Shown here piece after piece: positions 30,891-41,649 of a stretch of DNA of 64,000 nt (position 1 is its first letter; each line of letters starts with the position of its first letter). This stretch comes from Dryocosmus kuriphilus (taxonomy: Eukaryota > Arthropoda > Insecta > Hymenoptera > Cynipidae): the NCBI GenBank assembly GCA_038277395.1, contig CM076194.1:129792230-129856229 (forward strand), in the 5' to 3' direction. Made by a program: the position numbers and the translations under genes. The notes below the pieces were generated by a model. It was given only the letters and a program-made list of their open reading frames with translations. It was not told the DNA's origin and did not search any database.

Positions 30891-33066
30891 AATCTATTAA
30901 TAGTGTTATCGATACATTCACTAAATTAAAAGATCAATTCCGGTACCAAAGTGGAGATGTTCACCTTCAAAGTTGCGTATTTTTACATGTAAAGTATAGG
31001 TGAAGCATTATTTAGATTTGCATTTTTATGTATTTCAGCAGAAATTTTTTATGCATTTTGCTGAAAAACTAACATATAATGCATGATGATGTTAGGAATG
31101 ACATATTGCGAGATGATAATACGTGGCGGTACCATTTATGTATAATTGTAATTAAAACTTCTTCATCTGACGGTTTTTTGAAATGTATCGCCGAATGGAA
31201 GGAGAGCCGCTATGGGCAAGTGGCAACACTTCAGTGCAGTAGGATAATAATTTGTAAAGGTAAATTAACATGAATTAAAACAGACTATTATTATAAACTT
31301 TTTTATAAAAAAAGCTTAGCTTTATCATTTATAAATACCAAGAAACGTTTTTTCACTGGAATTATCCGAGAATAAGTTAATAGTGATTTTGAAACTGCAC
31401 GTGAAGCATTAAATAAAATTCTTCATAGTTGTTAATAACAATTTATACAAAAAAATGCCGCAATCTGACGTTTTCTCGTAGAAATCTTTTTTTCAATTTT
31501 TATTGGTCTTAGCTTAATTATAAAATCTCTCCAGCTATAAGTGTAGAAAATATCGATACCTACTCGTATAATTGCTATAAATAAATAACAAATAACAATA
31601 AAGCACAAGCTCGGTCATTTTAAATTAAAATTTCTCTAAATGTCTAATTTAGAAATTCTCTTTCCAAAAGGATTTTCTTCTTCACTAAACTTTATTACAA
31701 TCATAAGTATAATTAATTTCGAGCAAGATATTACGCATAAGAATAATATTTACGACGTTTAACAACAATTTCTAGAAATTAATGATCTAAAATACATTTT
31801 TTTTCAAAGTTATGTCATCTGCTTACCAGAAATTATCCTAATACTTTGGATAATTTTGAAAAAGTGTTTATATGAGCAATTTTTATTAAATACGATTAAA
31901 AATTATCGCTAAAAAATTATAGTTTCGCATGGACCACTAAATGGATGTCTCTCTCACAAGGCTCACAAGAGAAATCATTATTTTGGTTTATATAACCAAG
32001 TGAAATGGATACTCTTAAGCTACCTAAGAGGGTTCTTTGTGATTTTCTTATTGATAATGAAAAGGTTAACGTATAAGATTTGTTAAATTTCTTACAAACT
32101 GAGTGCAGTCTCGATCCTGAACATTTTGAAATAGTAAGTAAGAACTTGAATTTGTATGTATTTCTTGGCAGAAAAAATAGAGCGAATATTTATATATAAA
32201 GAGTCAATTCGAAGAAAAGTTCAAAAAGTAGCCAAACTAATAAAACAATTTGTATCCAGATTTGATTCAAATGCGGATATGTAATTCATTTATTTAAAAT
32301 TGTTTATAACAATTATAGATGTTGAATGTTATCCAATATTGTTCGCTCAAGATCACAATTTTGGTAGGTAATTTTTACAAATTAGGCAATTCCAATAATA
32401 ATTTAGAAAAAAATCTTCTTTTCTCTCGAGGAAACGACTAATATCTACACTTTCTTATAGAAATTGTTATTAAAAATACATGTTATTTATGGTATTAAAG
32501 TTTGGAGATTAAAAATGCTTTTAAAGATAATTTTGAATCAGTTCTTGTCAGAGAAACAATCTAGCTGTGAGAAAATCTCAACAATGGATAATTATTTGTT
32601 TATAAAATTGATTATAATAATAGTAAGTGTTCATTCATGTAAAATTTTTGTTACAAAATATGACTAATGAAAAATTGTAGAAATTGGAGTAAAAAAAACA
32701 TATTTTTCTATGAGAAAATGACACAATTAATATTTTGTTCATAAAATAGCTTTATTATAATAAAGTAAATATTAATAAGATTATTTATTTTCTTTAAGTT
32801 CAGCTGCAATAATTCTGCCCAATAGTGAGTTTATATCAGCATCTTTTCTCAAGATAAAAATTCACAAAGCTGAAATGGCCAGTTTTGTCATTATATTTGT
32901 TTATATATTGTTGCACTCAGACAAAAAAGATAAAATCGCAAGCCAAATGTAATGCTGAGAAATTAAAAAAAAAAAACATCAAAATCGGTTGAGAAATACG
33001 ACCTGTAGGCGGCTATGATCAGAAAATTCCAGATCTAGCCCACTTTGCGCTGTATCAAGAATTTAT
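30891..33066. other. AT-rich, no gene seen
   Basis: More than 2 kb of AT-rich DNA. The longest frames are short and without recognisable features. I found no array or inverted repeat worth naming. Confidence 0.5.
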
Positions 33067-33230
33067 ATGAGGCCCTCCCGAGCAGGTCTCAAGAGTTTCC
33101 CAGGAAGGCATCCAGAGCCTGCCGTGAGATCCTCCAGAGCCTTTGGAGCCTCCGAAGATAGCCTCCAGAGCTTCCCGCGGAGACTTTTAGAGCCCTCGAA
33201 GGCCTGCCAGGCCTCCTGGGTAAAAATAGT
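33067..33230. repeat. GC-rich minisatellite
   Basis: The words CCTCCAGAGC, TTCCC(A/G) and GAGCC recur at irregular 22-30-base spacing. GC content is far above the surroundings, and both strands stay open for about 60 codons because of the repeat. No function can be assigned. Confidence 0.7.
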
Positions 33231-33239
33231 AACAATATA

Positions 33240-33360
33240 CCTCATGTGTTATGTGTGACCATATGTGCCATATTACCACATATGCCAGATTACCCCCACA
33301 TGCCATATTACCCTATATGTCATACTACTGCATGTGCCATATTGCCCCAACAAATAAATT
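33240..33360. repeat. Short tandem array (catatgccatattaccc)
   Basis: About six diverged copies of a ~17-18-base word: catatgtgccatattac, catatgccagattaccc, catgccatattacccta, catgtgccatattgccc. Confidence 0.85.
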
Positions 33361-33419
33361 TCCTCATATACCAAACTTCTTCACGAGCCTAAAATTACAT
33401 TATGTGCTAAATTTACTGA

Positions 33420-34685
33420 TGTCCCTGCCAAAAGAAAATCATTGAAACGGCATAGGGAAACTGCACTGGGCTCCCAGTGGCTCTTCCTATTGCCGTATTG
33501 AATGATTTCGACCCTAAAACGGCATTGAGAATCTGTGCGGTGCGAAGATCCTATTGTACCCATCACGTACCTGACCCAGCCAGGCAGAGTGATTTATTAC
33601 CCGTTGACCGCGCCACCCGGTGCACACGAATTCCGCCCGCGGTCAGAGTTTTACCTGCAAGCCAGGCGGCCCTCTTCATTTTCCTTCTGAATTGCGCCAA
33701 CAATCAGAATACAGTAGCTGAAAATGCTCCACCTACTTCCACTGACTGAAGGGTGATGCCCATTGTCCTTTGTACAATTAGGAACATAATATTCAAATAT
33801 TGAATTTTTGAAAGCTTAGTATTATTTTTTAAGTGTTCTTATGCATTTTAAAGAATCAATTTGGCCATTACCAAGTGTCTGAAGATAGAAGCATCCCACA
33901 TCCCTTAACCGCTTTTCCATCTGGTTAATAATATTTTAAATTTATTAATGCAAATAACATCCCTCAGCCCCTTTTCCAGCTGGTTAATAATATTTTTAAC
34001 TTATTAATGCAAATAACATCCCTCAACCCCTTTTCCAGCTGTCTAATAATATTTTTAACTTATTAATGCAAATAACATCCTTCAACCCCTTTTCCAGCTG
34101 GTTAGTAATATTTTTAACTTATTAATGCAAATAACATATCGTTGAAATTGCCAAGGACCGTGGATTTTGGATATAATGTTTCTAAATTGCTAATTACAAG
34201 ATTAGAATTTTTATATCGTATTATATTTCTTATTGTGCGTGGGACAATGGGCATCGTTCTTCAGGCGGGGAAAGTGAGAGGAGCACCTGATGATTCATAG
34301 GGCGCAATTCATGCCAGTCGAAAACTACCAGCTTTTACCCGGGCGGAATTTAGGTTTCAGAATGATAAGGTGGTTTAAAAGATAAATTATATTTATCCCA
34401 ATTTTAAATTTTGAAGAGAAATTTTAGATTTTTAAATTCGTTGACACATGCATAATTTGAATTTATAACTTTCGCAACAGTAATTTCAATAGTGAAAGAA
34501 CTTTAATTCGTCATTTTTAATCCGTTTCAGCTGGTCTACTTGTTAGCCTAGTCCCTTGGGGAGCAGGTAAAAAGGAATCATCTCTGGGCCTTCAAACATG
34601 GAATCTAAGTATATAGGCTTTACGAGCAGCATTGAAATGGCATTGAGGCAATGCCGTTTCAATGATTTTCTTTCGTCAGGGGTAT
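33420..34685. mobile_element. Inverted-repeat element enclosing a 59-bp array
   Basis: GAAAATCATTGAAACGGCAT (33434-33453) is inverted, exact, at 34651-34670. A second pair further in, GATGCCCATTGTCC (33755-33768) and GGACAATGGGCATC (34242-34255), is also exact. The left arm is relatively GC-rich (33430-33740). Between the arms is a four-copy 59-bp tandem array. No transposase is seen; it behaves like a non-autonomous DNA element. Confidence 0.6.
33902..34137. repeat. 59-bp tandem array, four copies
   Basis: Units start at 33902, 33961, 34020 and 34079 with CCCT(C/T)A(A/G)CCCCTTTTCC-like sequence followed by agctggttaataatattttt and taatgcaaataacat. Copies two to four are almost identical. 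Confidence 0.95.
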
Positions 34686-34799
34686 ACCAAATTATACGAC
34701 TTACATTAGTCTCAACTTTACACAACATTGCCCTAATATAATACCAATGAGACCCTATATTACACAACTTTGCTACAAATCGATAAAATGACTCGTCCT

Positions 34800-35560
34800 T
34801 TGAGGCGGTCCAATTTTAGAGCCAATTTTCTATTTCTGCGAAAGAAGTGAACCTGTGACCTGCCAAATCATGATGCATGTGTTGGAACAAACAGTGATCA
34901 GAAGAAGCAATGTCCGGAGAATATGACGGGTGCAGTAAAACATCCCACTTGCCCGTTTTCCGATATCTTTTTACGACTTTTGCGACATGAGGCCAAGCGT
35001 TGCCATGCTGAAGAATAACGTTGTCATATCTTTGCTCGTATTCCGGCCGTTTTTCTCTTAATGCACCGTTCAAACGAATCAACTGTAGCCGATACCATTC
35101 GCCCGTAATCACTCGCAATGTTTCTGCAAGTTCCTCTTATGTTTGACTCGGATCTTCATCGAGTAATGCCTCTAATTCTTCGTCTTCGAATTGTTTGGCT
35201 GTCCAGAGCAAGGCTTGTCTTCAACGCTAAAAATCAGCATTCTTGAAACGTCGAAACCATTAACTATATGACTTATCAGCTGGAGCACTGGCACCATAAA
35301 CTTCCACAAGCATTCGATGAGCTTCAGCTGCACTTTTCTTCTAATTAAAGCAAAAAACTAAAACCTTCCGCAAATGCTGCTTAGTTCACACAAAATTTTA
35401 CATATTCAACACAGTAAGAAAAAGTTTTTTTTACGAAACTCAAAGCGACATAAACTGAATATTATTGACATATGTCTAACCTCTGTGAAACCACCGAAAT
35501 CAGCTGCCACTATGAAAAAATTTATAACAGCCAGAGCCATCTTGTGAAAACGGACGGAAC
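34800..35560 (-). pseudogene. Mariner transposase, second family, internally deleted
   Basis: Minus-strand reading from about 35345: KKSAAEAHRMLVEVYGASAP-type HTH region, then FEDEELEALLDEDPSQT, EELAETLRVITGEWYR, then QLIRLNGALREKRPEYEQRY, DNVILQHGNAWPHVAKVVK and HPSYSPDIASSDHCLFQHM. The DNA from the middle of the HTH region to past the first catalytic Asp (TGDE box) is missing, a deletion of roughly 125 codons. The second catalytic Asp is Gly (HGNAWPH, GGC on the minus strand at 35002-35004). Several stops occur. This family differs from the MDQ-type copies at 15080 and 41650. Confidence 0.8.
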
Positions 35561-35904
35561 TAGTTTTTACTCCCAATAAAAATTATTAAAAATTCTTCAT
35601 CATGCATTCAGATAATATAATAACAATAGTAAATAAATTATTTATTAAAAACAATCAATAAAAAGGCTATTTACCAAATAGTTTATCAACTACTTGGTAT
35701 AAATAGCTTTTTTTTGCTTAACTTTCGTCAATTATTATTATTAATTACTCAAAAAAAAAATCCAGCCGTGGGCGGAAAAATTATGCATAATTTGTGCACA
35801 GAGATTATGAAGAGCCACTACACAAAATATTACAAATATTCGAGACAAAAGTTTCCTATACATATTCTATGCAAAATTTTCTTATACACTTTGCATAGTC
35901 TCGT

Positions 35905-36255
35905 CACCCATCGATGAACTACTGCGATCCAGGACGAATCTTACGCAGGAAATTTCAGCTTCTGAGGATGATTTTTACCCTCTGGTTCACTGGACTCTGG
36001 AGGTCGTCCCGTTGACCCACTGGTTAATTAAGGTGATCCAGGTGTGAAGAACACATCTTCCTCAGGGAATTTCAGTTTCGGAGGATGATTTTTTATCATT
36101 TGGTTTACTGGAGGACGTTCCGTCGTCTCACTGGTGTAATACAATGATCCAGGTGTGAAAAACACATCTTCCTCGGAGAATTTCAGTTTGTAGGATAATT
36201 TTTCACCTTCTGCATCACTGAAGGATGCGCTGTCGTCCTAATGGTAAACCACTAT
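35905..36255 (+). repeat. FB2 left arm tandem units (~120 bp, three copies)
   Basis: Each unit contains tgatccaggtgtgaa(g/a)aa, cacatcttcctc, (g)gaatttcag and a ggatgattttt string, then ccactggt or related. Units are at about 35925, 36040 and 36150. The same words in reverse complement recur at 43085-43560. Confidence 0.8.
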
Positions 36256-36761
36256 TGAATCTGACACATCAATTATACAAATACAGATCTATTTCCTAGA
36301 AACAAGTATTTCTCATTCATTTTCTTTGCATGAGAGTTGCATAATTTGTTGTAAAGTTTACATTCTCTATTTGTGCAATATGGAAAATATAACAAATAAA
36401 CGTCAATGCAACTATAACCTTTTTATTAATAAGTACATCTCGTGCGGGGTTTGCTGGTCCCCCATCGGGCGCCTCCCCAGGTTGCGGATAAAGGAACGCT
36501 TTCCAGATATGGATGGTACCGAGGAAATAATATACACGAGGTGGAGAAAAACCAGCTAGGGGAAGAAATCCCGAAACAAAATCAATGATGACAATGCATG
36601 GTAGCAACGAATCAGCCCAAGGGAGTATCAATCTCCCCACTGATTCCGATTGGGTGCAAGAGCCGGTGGTCAACGCCGGTCCCAAGGATTGGGGGGGGGG
36701 GGGGGGAATCACGTGCGAAGGAAAGTGAAAGAAACAGGGAAGGGAAGATCAATCTGTTTTA

Positions 36762-38034
36762 ATGTACAAGAAGCACCTTAGGCAGTGCTTAGATCAGTTA
36801 AAAAAACGGATAGACAGAGATGTAGAAAAACTTCTTACTGTTATCAAGAAGATGGAGGACGAAACTAAGGAGAGAAAGAATCTTGATAAGGCGATTAAGG
36901 ATGGCTTCTCGTTGGTCAGTAGTTCAATCGATGCTCTTAATAACAATAGAGTGGATTCTAAGGGGATTAGAAACAAAATGAAGGGCTTAGAGGCTGAAAA
37001 AACCACTAGCCTCTGAGAGGGCGGCTCAAGAACGGTTAGGTGACACTAGATCCATGAAAAGAACACCAGTTACAGAAGCCAAAAGGATGATACCGCTGAC
37101 TAGCACACCTATCCCTAACAGTGGAGAAAACAGTAGACCAAACAAAAAAGTCCAATTAGAGGGTAACGACCCACAATGGGTCGAGATAGTTAAACACAAA
37201 AACAAAAAGGAGAAAACAGTTTCAAATACCAACCCGAAGGGTAAGAGAATGGTCAAAGATGGAGGCAAGCGAAGAAGAGCTTGGCCAGAGGCCGTTTTAA
37301 TTAGGTCTGCTACAGGATGCAGCTATCCGGAAATAGTTCTAGAAACCAGAGCCAAGGTCAAACTAGGTGAAATGGAGGTTGACATCAAGGCCATTAAAAG
37401 GACTAGGCAAGGCGATGTCTTGCTAGAACTAGGTGCATCAAAAGAAAGTAGGATTAAGTTTGGGGAGGCTATACACAGCGCCATCAGAGAAACGGAGGCG
37501 GTCAGATAACTAGTCCCACGTGCGCAAATTCGGATCAGAGACCTGGATGTAGCAAAGGACGCAGAAGAGATCAAGACCTCATTAGAGAAGACGCTTGGGA
37601 CAGACTCGATGGAAGGTCTGATTATAAATCTGACTACAAAGGACTTCAGAGGCAGCCTGATGGCCTTCATGGAGATGAAGGAGACGGATGCAACCAAACT
37701 GGTGCAGTTCGGCTGGGACTCAGCGCAAAATTGGTGAGATAGGAGAAAAGGCATTGAATGCGTTTAGCTTTTCTGTGACTTTCAGAGACACACTGTATAG
37801 CGCCCTAAATCCACAGAGATGAAATTAAGGATTAAGTGGAGATGAAGTAGACGGATGCAACCAAACTAGTGCAGATGGGGTATATTAAGATCGACTGAGT
37901 TAACTGCAGAGTACACATGAGGCTAAGTGCTCTCTTTGTGAGGACAGAGGAGAAGCTTCTCCAGTGGATCAAATCCCCGGTATATCCAGATGTGCGGCCT
38001 ATAGGGAAGCAAACCACAGGTGTAACCAAAAGAG
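36762..38034 (+). pseudogene. LINE D ORF1 (gag-like), broken
   Basis: An 84-codon coiled-coil-like start (36762-37016; LKKRIDRDVEKLLTVIKKME) is followed by another frame, 37054-37509, with a basic nuclear-type stretch (NPKGKRMVKDGGKRRRAWPE) and then PEAVLIRSATGCSYPEIV and DVLLELGASKESRIKFGEAI, the conserved R1-type gag core. TAA at 37507-37509 interrupts; the same frame continues with RAQIRIRDLDVAKDAEEI. A 120-bp block at 37717-37836 is foreign (see that entry). Near the end CAAYREA marks the last zinc knuckle region; the earlier knuckles are not intact. Confidence 0.75.
37670..37874 (+). repeat. 120-bp inserted block flanked by 38-bp direct repeats
   Basis: A string beginning TGGAGATGAAG and ending AACTGGTGCAG (37670-37707) recurs at 37837-37874 with a few changes. 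Between them 37717-37836 is a 120-base block that is also found, with the same length, at 43913-44032. The block interrupts the ORF1 zinc-knuckle region of LINE D. It may be a SINE-like insertion with a long target duplication. Confidence 0.75.
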
Positions 38035-39300
38035 GTGATGGCGGTTATTCTCCAAGAGAACTTGAATCGTAGTACGCTGGCTCAGGAATTATTGTCTCAA
38101 ATGGCGATTGAAAAAAGAGCGGATATTTTCATAGCCAGAGAACAATATGAAAATAGAGAAGGCCCAAACTGGTTCCCAGATAACAGCGGTACCTGTGCCA
38201 TTTGGTCGATCAACAGTAGCAAGTTCTTGGTACTCACATACGGTAAAAGGGACGGTTTCGTATGGATCTCGAATAACAAGACCACAATCCTCAGCTGCTA
38301 TCTCTCCCCTAATGAAAGAATAGCAGTCTTAAGCAAAAACATGGAAGAGATCGAAGACCTTTGCTCTAACTTGGAAGAAGAAATCATCGTAGCTGGCGAT
38401 TTTAATGCCAATTCGTGTGAATGGGGCATGACCTGGAAGGATACGAGGGGACGTGTGGTGACCGACATGACAGCTAGACTCGACAAGACGGTCATGAACA
38501 CGGGAAACTCAAACCACCTTCAGAAGAAGAGGCTATCAATTTATAATCTTTCAAGTAAATGAGATAAACCAGCGTACTGGTAGGACTCATAAGTCGCAGA
38601 ACAAAAGGAATGGGTGGAATTCGAAGAAACTCGACCCGGATAAACTCCTGGGTACAATTGTCAACACAGGCAGCCGCCTCCACGTAGAGTCTTGTCTGGC
38701 GGTAGTCACGACAGTGGAAGCAGAGATTTTGGTGGAGAGCACAATGAACTTTATCCTTTAAGGATGTAACGCCTCGATGCCGCAAAGAACTGAGAGGTCC
38801 AATAAGACACCGTTGTACTGGTGGCCACTGGAAATAGCCGAGCTCAGGTCCATTTGCTTGATTGAAACTGAAACAAAAGGTCCCTAGTACAAGAAAAAAA
38901 AAGACGATATGTAACTGAGGCCAACAGGGAATACAAGCTAGCTAAGAAGAAGCTCAATCGCGTCATAAACGAGAGCAAACACCACAAGTGGCTGGAGGTC
39001 CGAATGGCAGTGGACTAGGACACTTGGGGTTTTTGCTATCAGATAGTCACGAAAAAGATATATGGACGGTCACCGGTAGCTGCCATGAAGCCTCGGATGA
39101 TGGAACGGATTATCGGGGAACTGTTTCCTAATCACCCAGAGAGAACCGACAAAAGAAGCAATAATTGATGTAGTACCATTTTTTAAAGAGGAGGAATTAT
39201 GGTCGGCAGCATCTAAACTTAAATGCGGTCAGGTGCCGGGACCTGATGGTATACCTGCGTAAGTCACTAGGTTAATCTTAAAGGAACACCCGACTCTCCT
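38035..39300 (+). pseudogene. LINE D ORF2, APE endonuclease and linker (broken)
   Basis: The start ATGATGGCG at 38032-38040 opens the typical R1 ORF2 beginning (VILQENLNRSTLAQELL). The endonuclease frame 38035-38562 has DIFIAREQYENREGPNW, CYLSPNERIAVL and IIVAGDFNANSCEWGM, the GDFNA catalytic box. It ends early, and the last part of the APE fold (the SDH box) is lost in a scrambled stretch 38563-38880. The RT linker returns with REYKLAKKKLNRVINESK and DTWGFCYQIVTKK (38930-39060), and RT motif 1 reads PGPDGIPA at about 39240, with a stop and frameshifts. Confidence 0.75.
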
Positions 39301-39427
39301 GCTTAACTCGTTTAATATGTGCCTTTGAGTTGGACTTTATTGTCTAAGGTGGAAAAAGTAGAAACTCGTTCTGCTAGACAGGGGGAAAGGACTACCGATT
39401 ACACCATCATCATTTAGACCTCTTTGC

Positions 39428-40981
39428 ATGCTGGACGTTATCGGGAAACTCTTTGAGCAATTTATACGAGCCCGACTAAGAACGGCAATAGAGGCTGCAG
39501 GCGGCCTGTCAAATAACCAGCAAGGATTTCGAGAGGGCAGGTCTACGGCGGGGGCGATATGCAAGGGACTCCAAGAGACCAACAAAGCATTGAGTGGAAA
39601 TCAAAGGGCAAAGAAAGTTTGCGTCATGGTTACTTATGATGTCCGGAATGCCTCTAACACAGTAAAATGGGTTGATATTTTAGACGCAATGAAAAGACGA
39701 TTCAAAGTACCTAATTACCTTCGGCGCATAATCAGTGACTACCTAAAAGAGAGAACTCTGGCATACGATACCTCAGAAGGGACACGTTGCATCAGAGTAA
39801 CTGCAGGAGTAGCCCAGAGATCGGCGTTGGGCCCTGATTTCTGGAATGTGGTATATGATGAGGTCTTAACTCTCAAACTCCCCGAAGGAGTAAAATTGGT
39901 TGGATTTGCTGATGATCTCGATGTGGTGATTATAGCTAGAACAGAGGAGCAAGCCAAGATTTTGGTGGCTATTGTCTCGAATCTGGTTGAAAACTGGCTT
40001 CAAAAGCATGGACTACAATTGGCCAACAAGAAAACTAAAGTGTTTGTCCTCACGAGACAGAGAGATTTCAGTAAGCCATTCACGGTGGACATCGCTGGAC
40101 ATGGCATTGAAGCGGCGAATGAACTGAAGTATTTAGGCATGTGGGTAGATAAGAAACTTATGTACAAGACCCAGATTACAAAAGCGACTGGAAAAGCGAA
40201 GAAAATGGTAGTCATGCTAGCCAGACTGATGCCGAACTCAGGGGTACCAAGGAGCTATAAAAGGAAAATTCTGATGAGCGTCGCGAACTCCATCATGCTC
40301 GACGGGGCAGAATTGTGGGCAGATGCTTTCAGAGTGAACAGCTATAGGCAAAAGCTACCGGCTGTCCAAAGAAAGGGTGCACTACGAGTCTCGAATGCTT
40401 ATAGATCGGCATCCGGTCTAGCTGTATTCGTGATAGTGGGAACCATTCCGGCTGATCTACTAGCAGCTGAGAGAAAAAACATTTATGAGGCTAAAGAGAA
40501 GGGAGCGAACATAAACATCATAAGACGAGCGAGAGAGGAGACATTTCAAGCATGGCAAGAACAATGGAAGTCTGAGGAAAGGGGCATATGGACTGCCAGG
40601 ATAATAGGGGAAGACCGACTGTAGGTCAAAAGGAGATACGGGTATGTGAATTACCACCTTACCCAGCTACTCCCTGGTCGTGTGCTTTTTAATGACTATT
40701 TGTACTACAGGAAGAAGAAACTGAGTCCTAACTGTGACTATTGCCCGAGTGAACTAGACAAGGCGGAACATACCTTCTTTCAGTGCGATAGATGGTCAAA
40801 AGAACGGGTTGAGCTCAAAAAAGAGCTAAAAATTAAAGAGACACCAGATAACATCGGAATTCTGACGATCGGGTCCCAGGCTAAGTGGGATGCTATAGCT
40901 AGATGGGTAGAGGGAATCTTGCGACAAAAGAAAGAGGAGGACCAGATTAGAGGCCGTGTAAACCAACAAGCTAGTAATTAA
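39428..40981 (+). pseudogene. LINE D ORF2, reverse transcriptase and C-terminal zinc motif
   Basis: Open for 398 codons: MLDVIGKLFEQFIRARL, NNQQGFREGRSTAGAI (motif 2-3 region), MVTYDVRNASNTVKW (motif A; the usual D-x-x-NAF is NAS), AGVAQRSALGPDFWNVVYD (motif B, QGS changed to QRS), VGFADDLDVVIIA (motif C, FADD intact) and NELKYLGMWVDKKLMYKTQI (thumb). TAG at 40622-40624 stops it, and a shifted frame 40646-40981 gives CDYCPSELDKAEHTFFQC, the C-x2-C-x8-H-x4-C zinc motif. Motif-A and motif-B substitutions suggest it is inactive even if expressed. Confidence 0.85.
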
Positions 40982-41308
40982 CACCTCTAAGATGACGAAG
41001 GACGGCGAGCCCGATGCACTGTCATAGTGCTACCGAGGACGACGCGTACAATTTTGGAGGAAGGGAGCGAAAGCTGTTGTACTCACACAATAAAAGGCAT
41101 TGGCAGGTGTGCACTGGGTTGCGGCATAGGATGCCTATGACTCACGTCCTTGAAGTTATGCGAAAACGCTTCCGAGACATGTGTTGTCAGGAAAGGAGAG
41201 GTGGTTTTAGTGGGTAGGGGCCGCATTTTTTAGACGAGTCCCACACTCAGTCCGTCAAAAGGATTTCCATCTTCTATAACAAGAAAAAAAAAAAAAATTA
41301 ATAAGTAC

Positions 41309-41649
41309 CTACATCTTTTCTTCCGCTTCAAACTATTTATAAATTTCAAACAATCTTTTTGTAAAAACAATATATGCACTATACGTAATATGAATTAAGA
41401 AAAGCAAAAGAAGTTTTCTAACGACATTGTAAAATATGAAGCTTAAAAACTTCCCTTTTCTCTAATTGTAAGTTCAGTTTTTTTTTTTTTTTTTTTTCGT
41501 TAATTGCTTCCAGCACCTTAATAACCTCTTCAATTGAACAATATTGTGTTTTTTCATGATTCAGTGAACTAGTTCTGCCGCTGGAATGTATTTTTTCATT
41601 ATATGGACTCAATTCGAACATAACCAGCAATCTGTCAAAACATAATGTA
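41309..41649 (-). other. FB2 interior remnant
   Basis: A minus-strand frame 41418-41663 reads FDRLLVMFELSPYNEKIHSS and CSIEEVIKVLEAINEKKKK. It has a protein-like composition in its first half but no motif I know. A T-run at 41479-41499 encodes the Lys stretch. It may be what is left of FB2's own gene. Very uncertain. Confidence 0.25.

Larger units (their letters stand above)
36437..41296 (+). mobile_element. LINE D: full-length R1-clade retrotransposon with target-site duplication
   Basis: A perfect 12-bp duplication ATTAATAAGTAC flanks it (36425-36436; 41297-41308). The element is 4860 bp with a GC-rich 5' UTR (36437-36760), ORF1 remnant, ORF2 remnant, a 3' UTR with GTGGTTTTAGTGGGTAGGGG (about 41200) and an A-tail. 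The ORF2 order (APE endonuclease, RT, CCHC) and sequence are R1-clade. Unlike canonical R1 it is not in 28S rDNA but in the AT-rich interior of FB2. Many stops show it is old. Confidence 0.85.

Noticed and set aside
33063..33258. Overlapping ~60-codon frames on both strands
   Set aside because: They arise from the GC-rich minisatellite and show no recognisable protein.
33902..34137. Four evenly spaced 59-bp units, considered as a CRISPR-like array
   Set aside because: The whole unit is repeated without unique spacers, and the context is eukaryotic transposon DNA.
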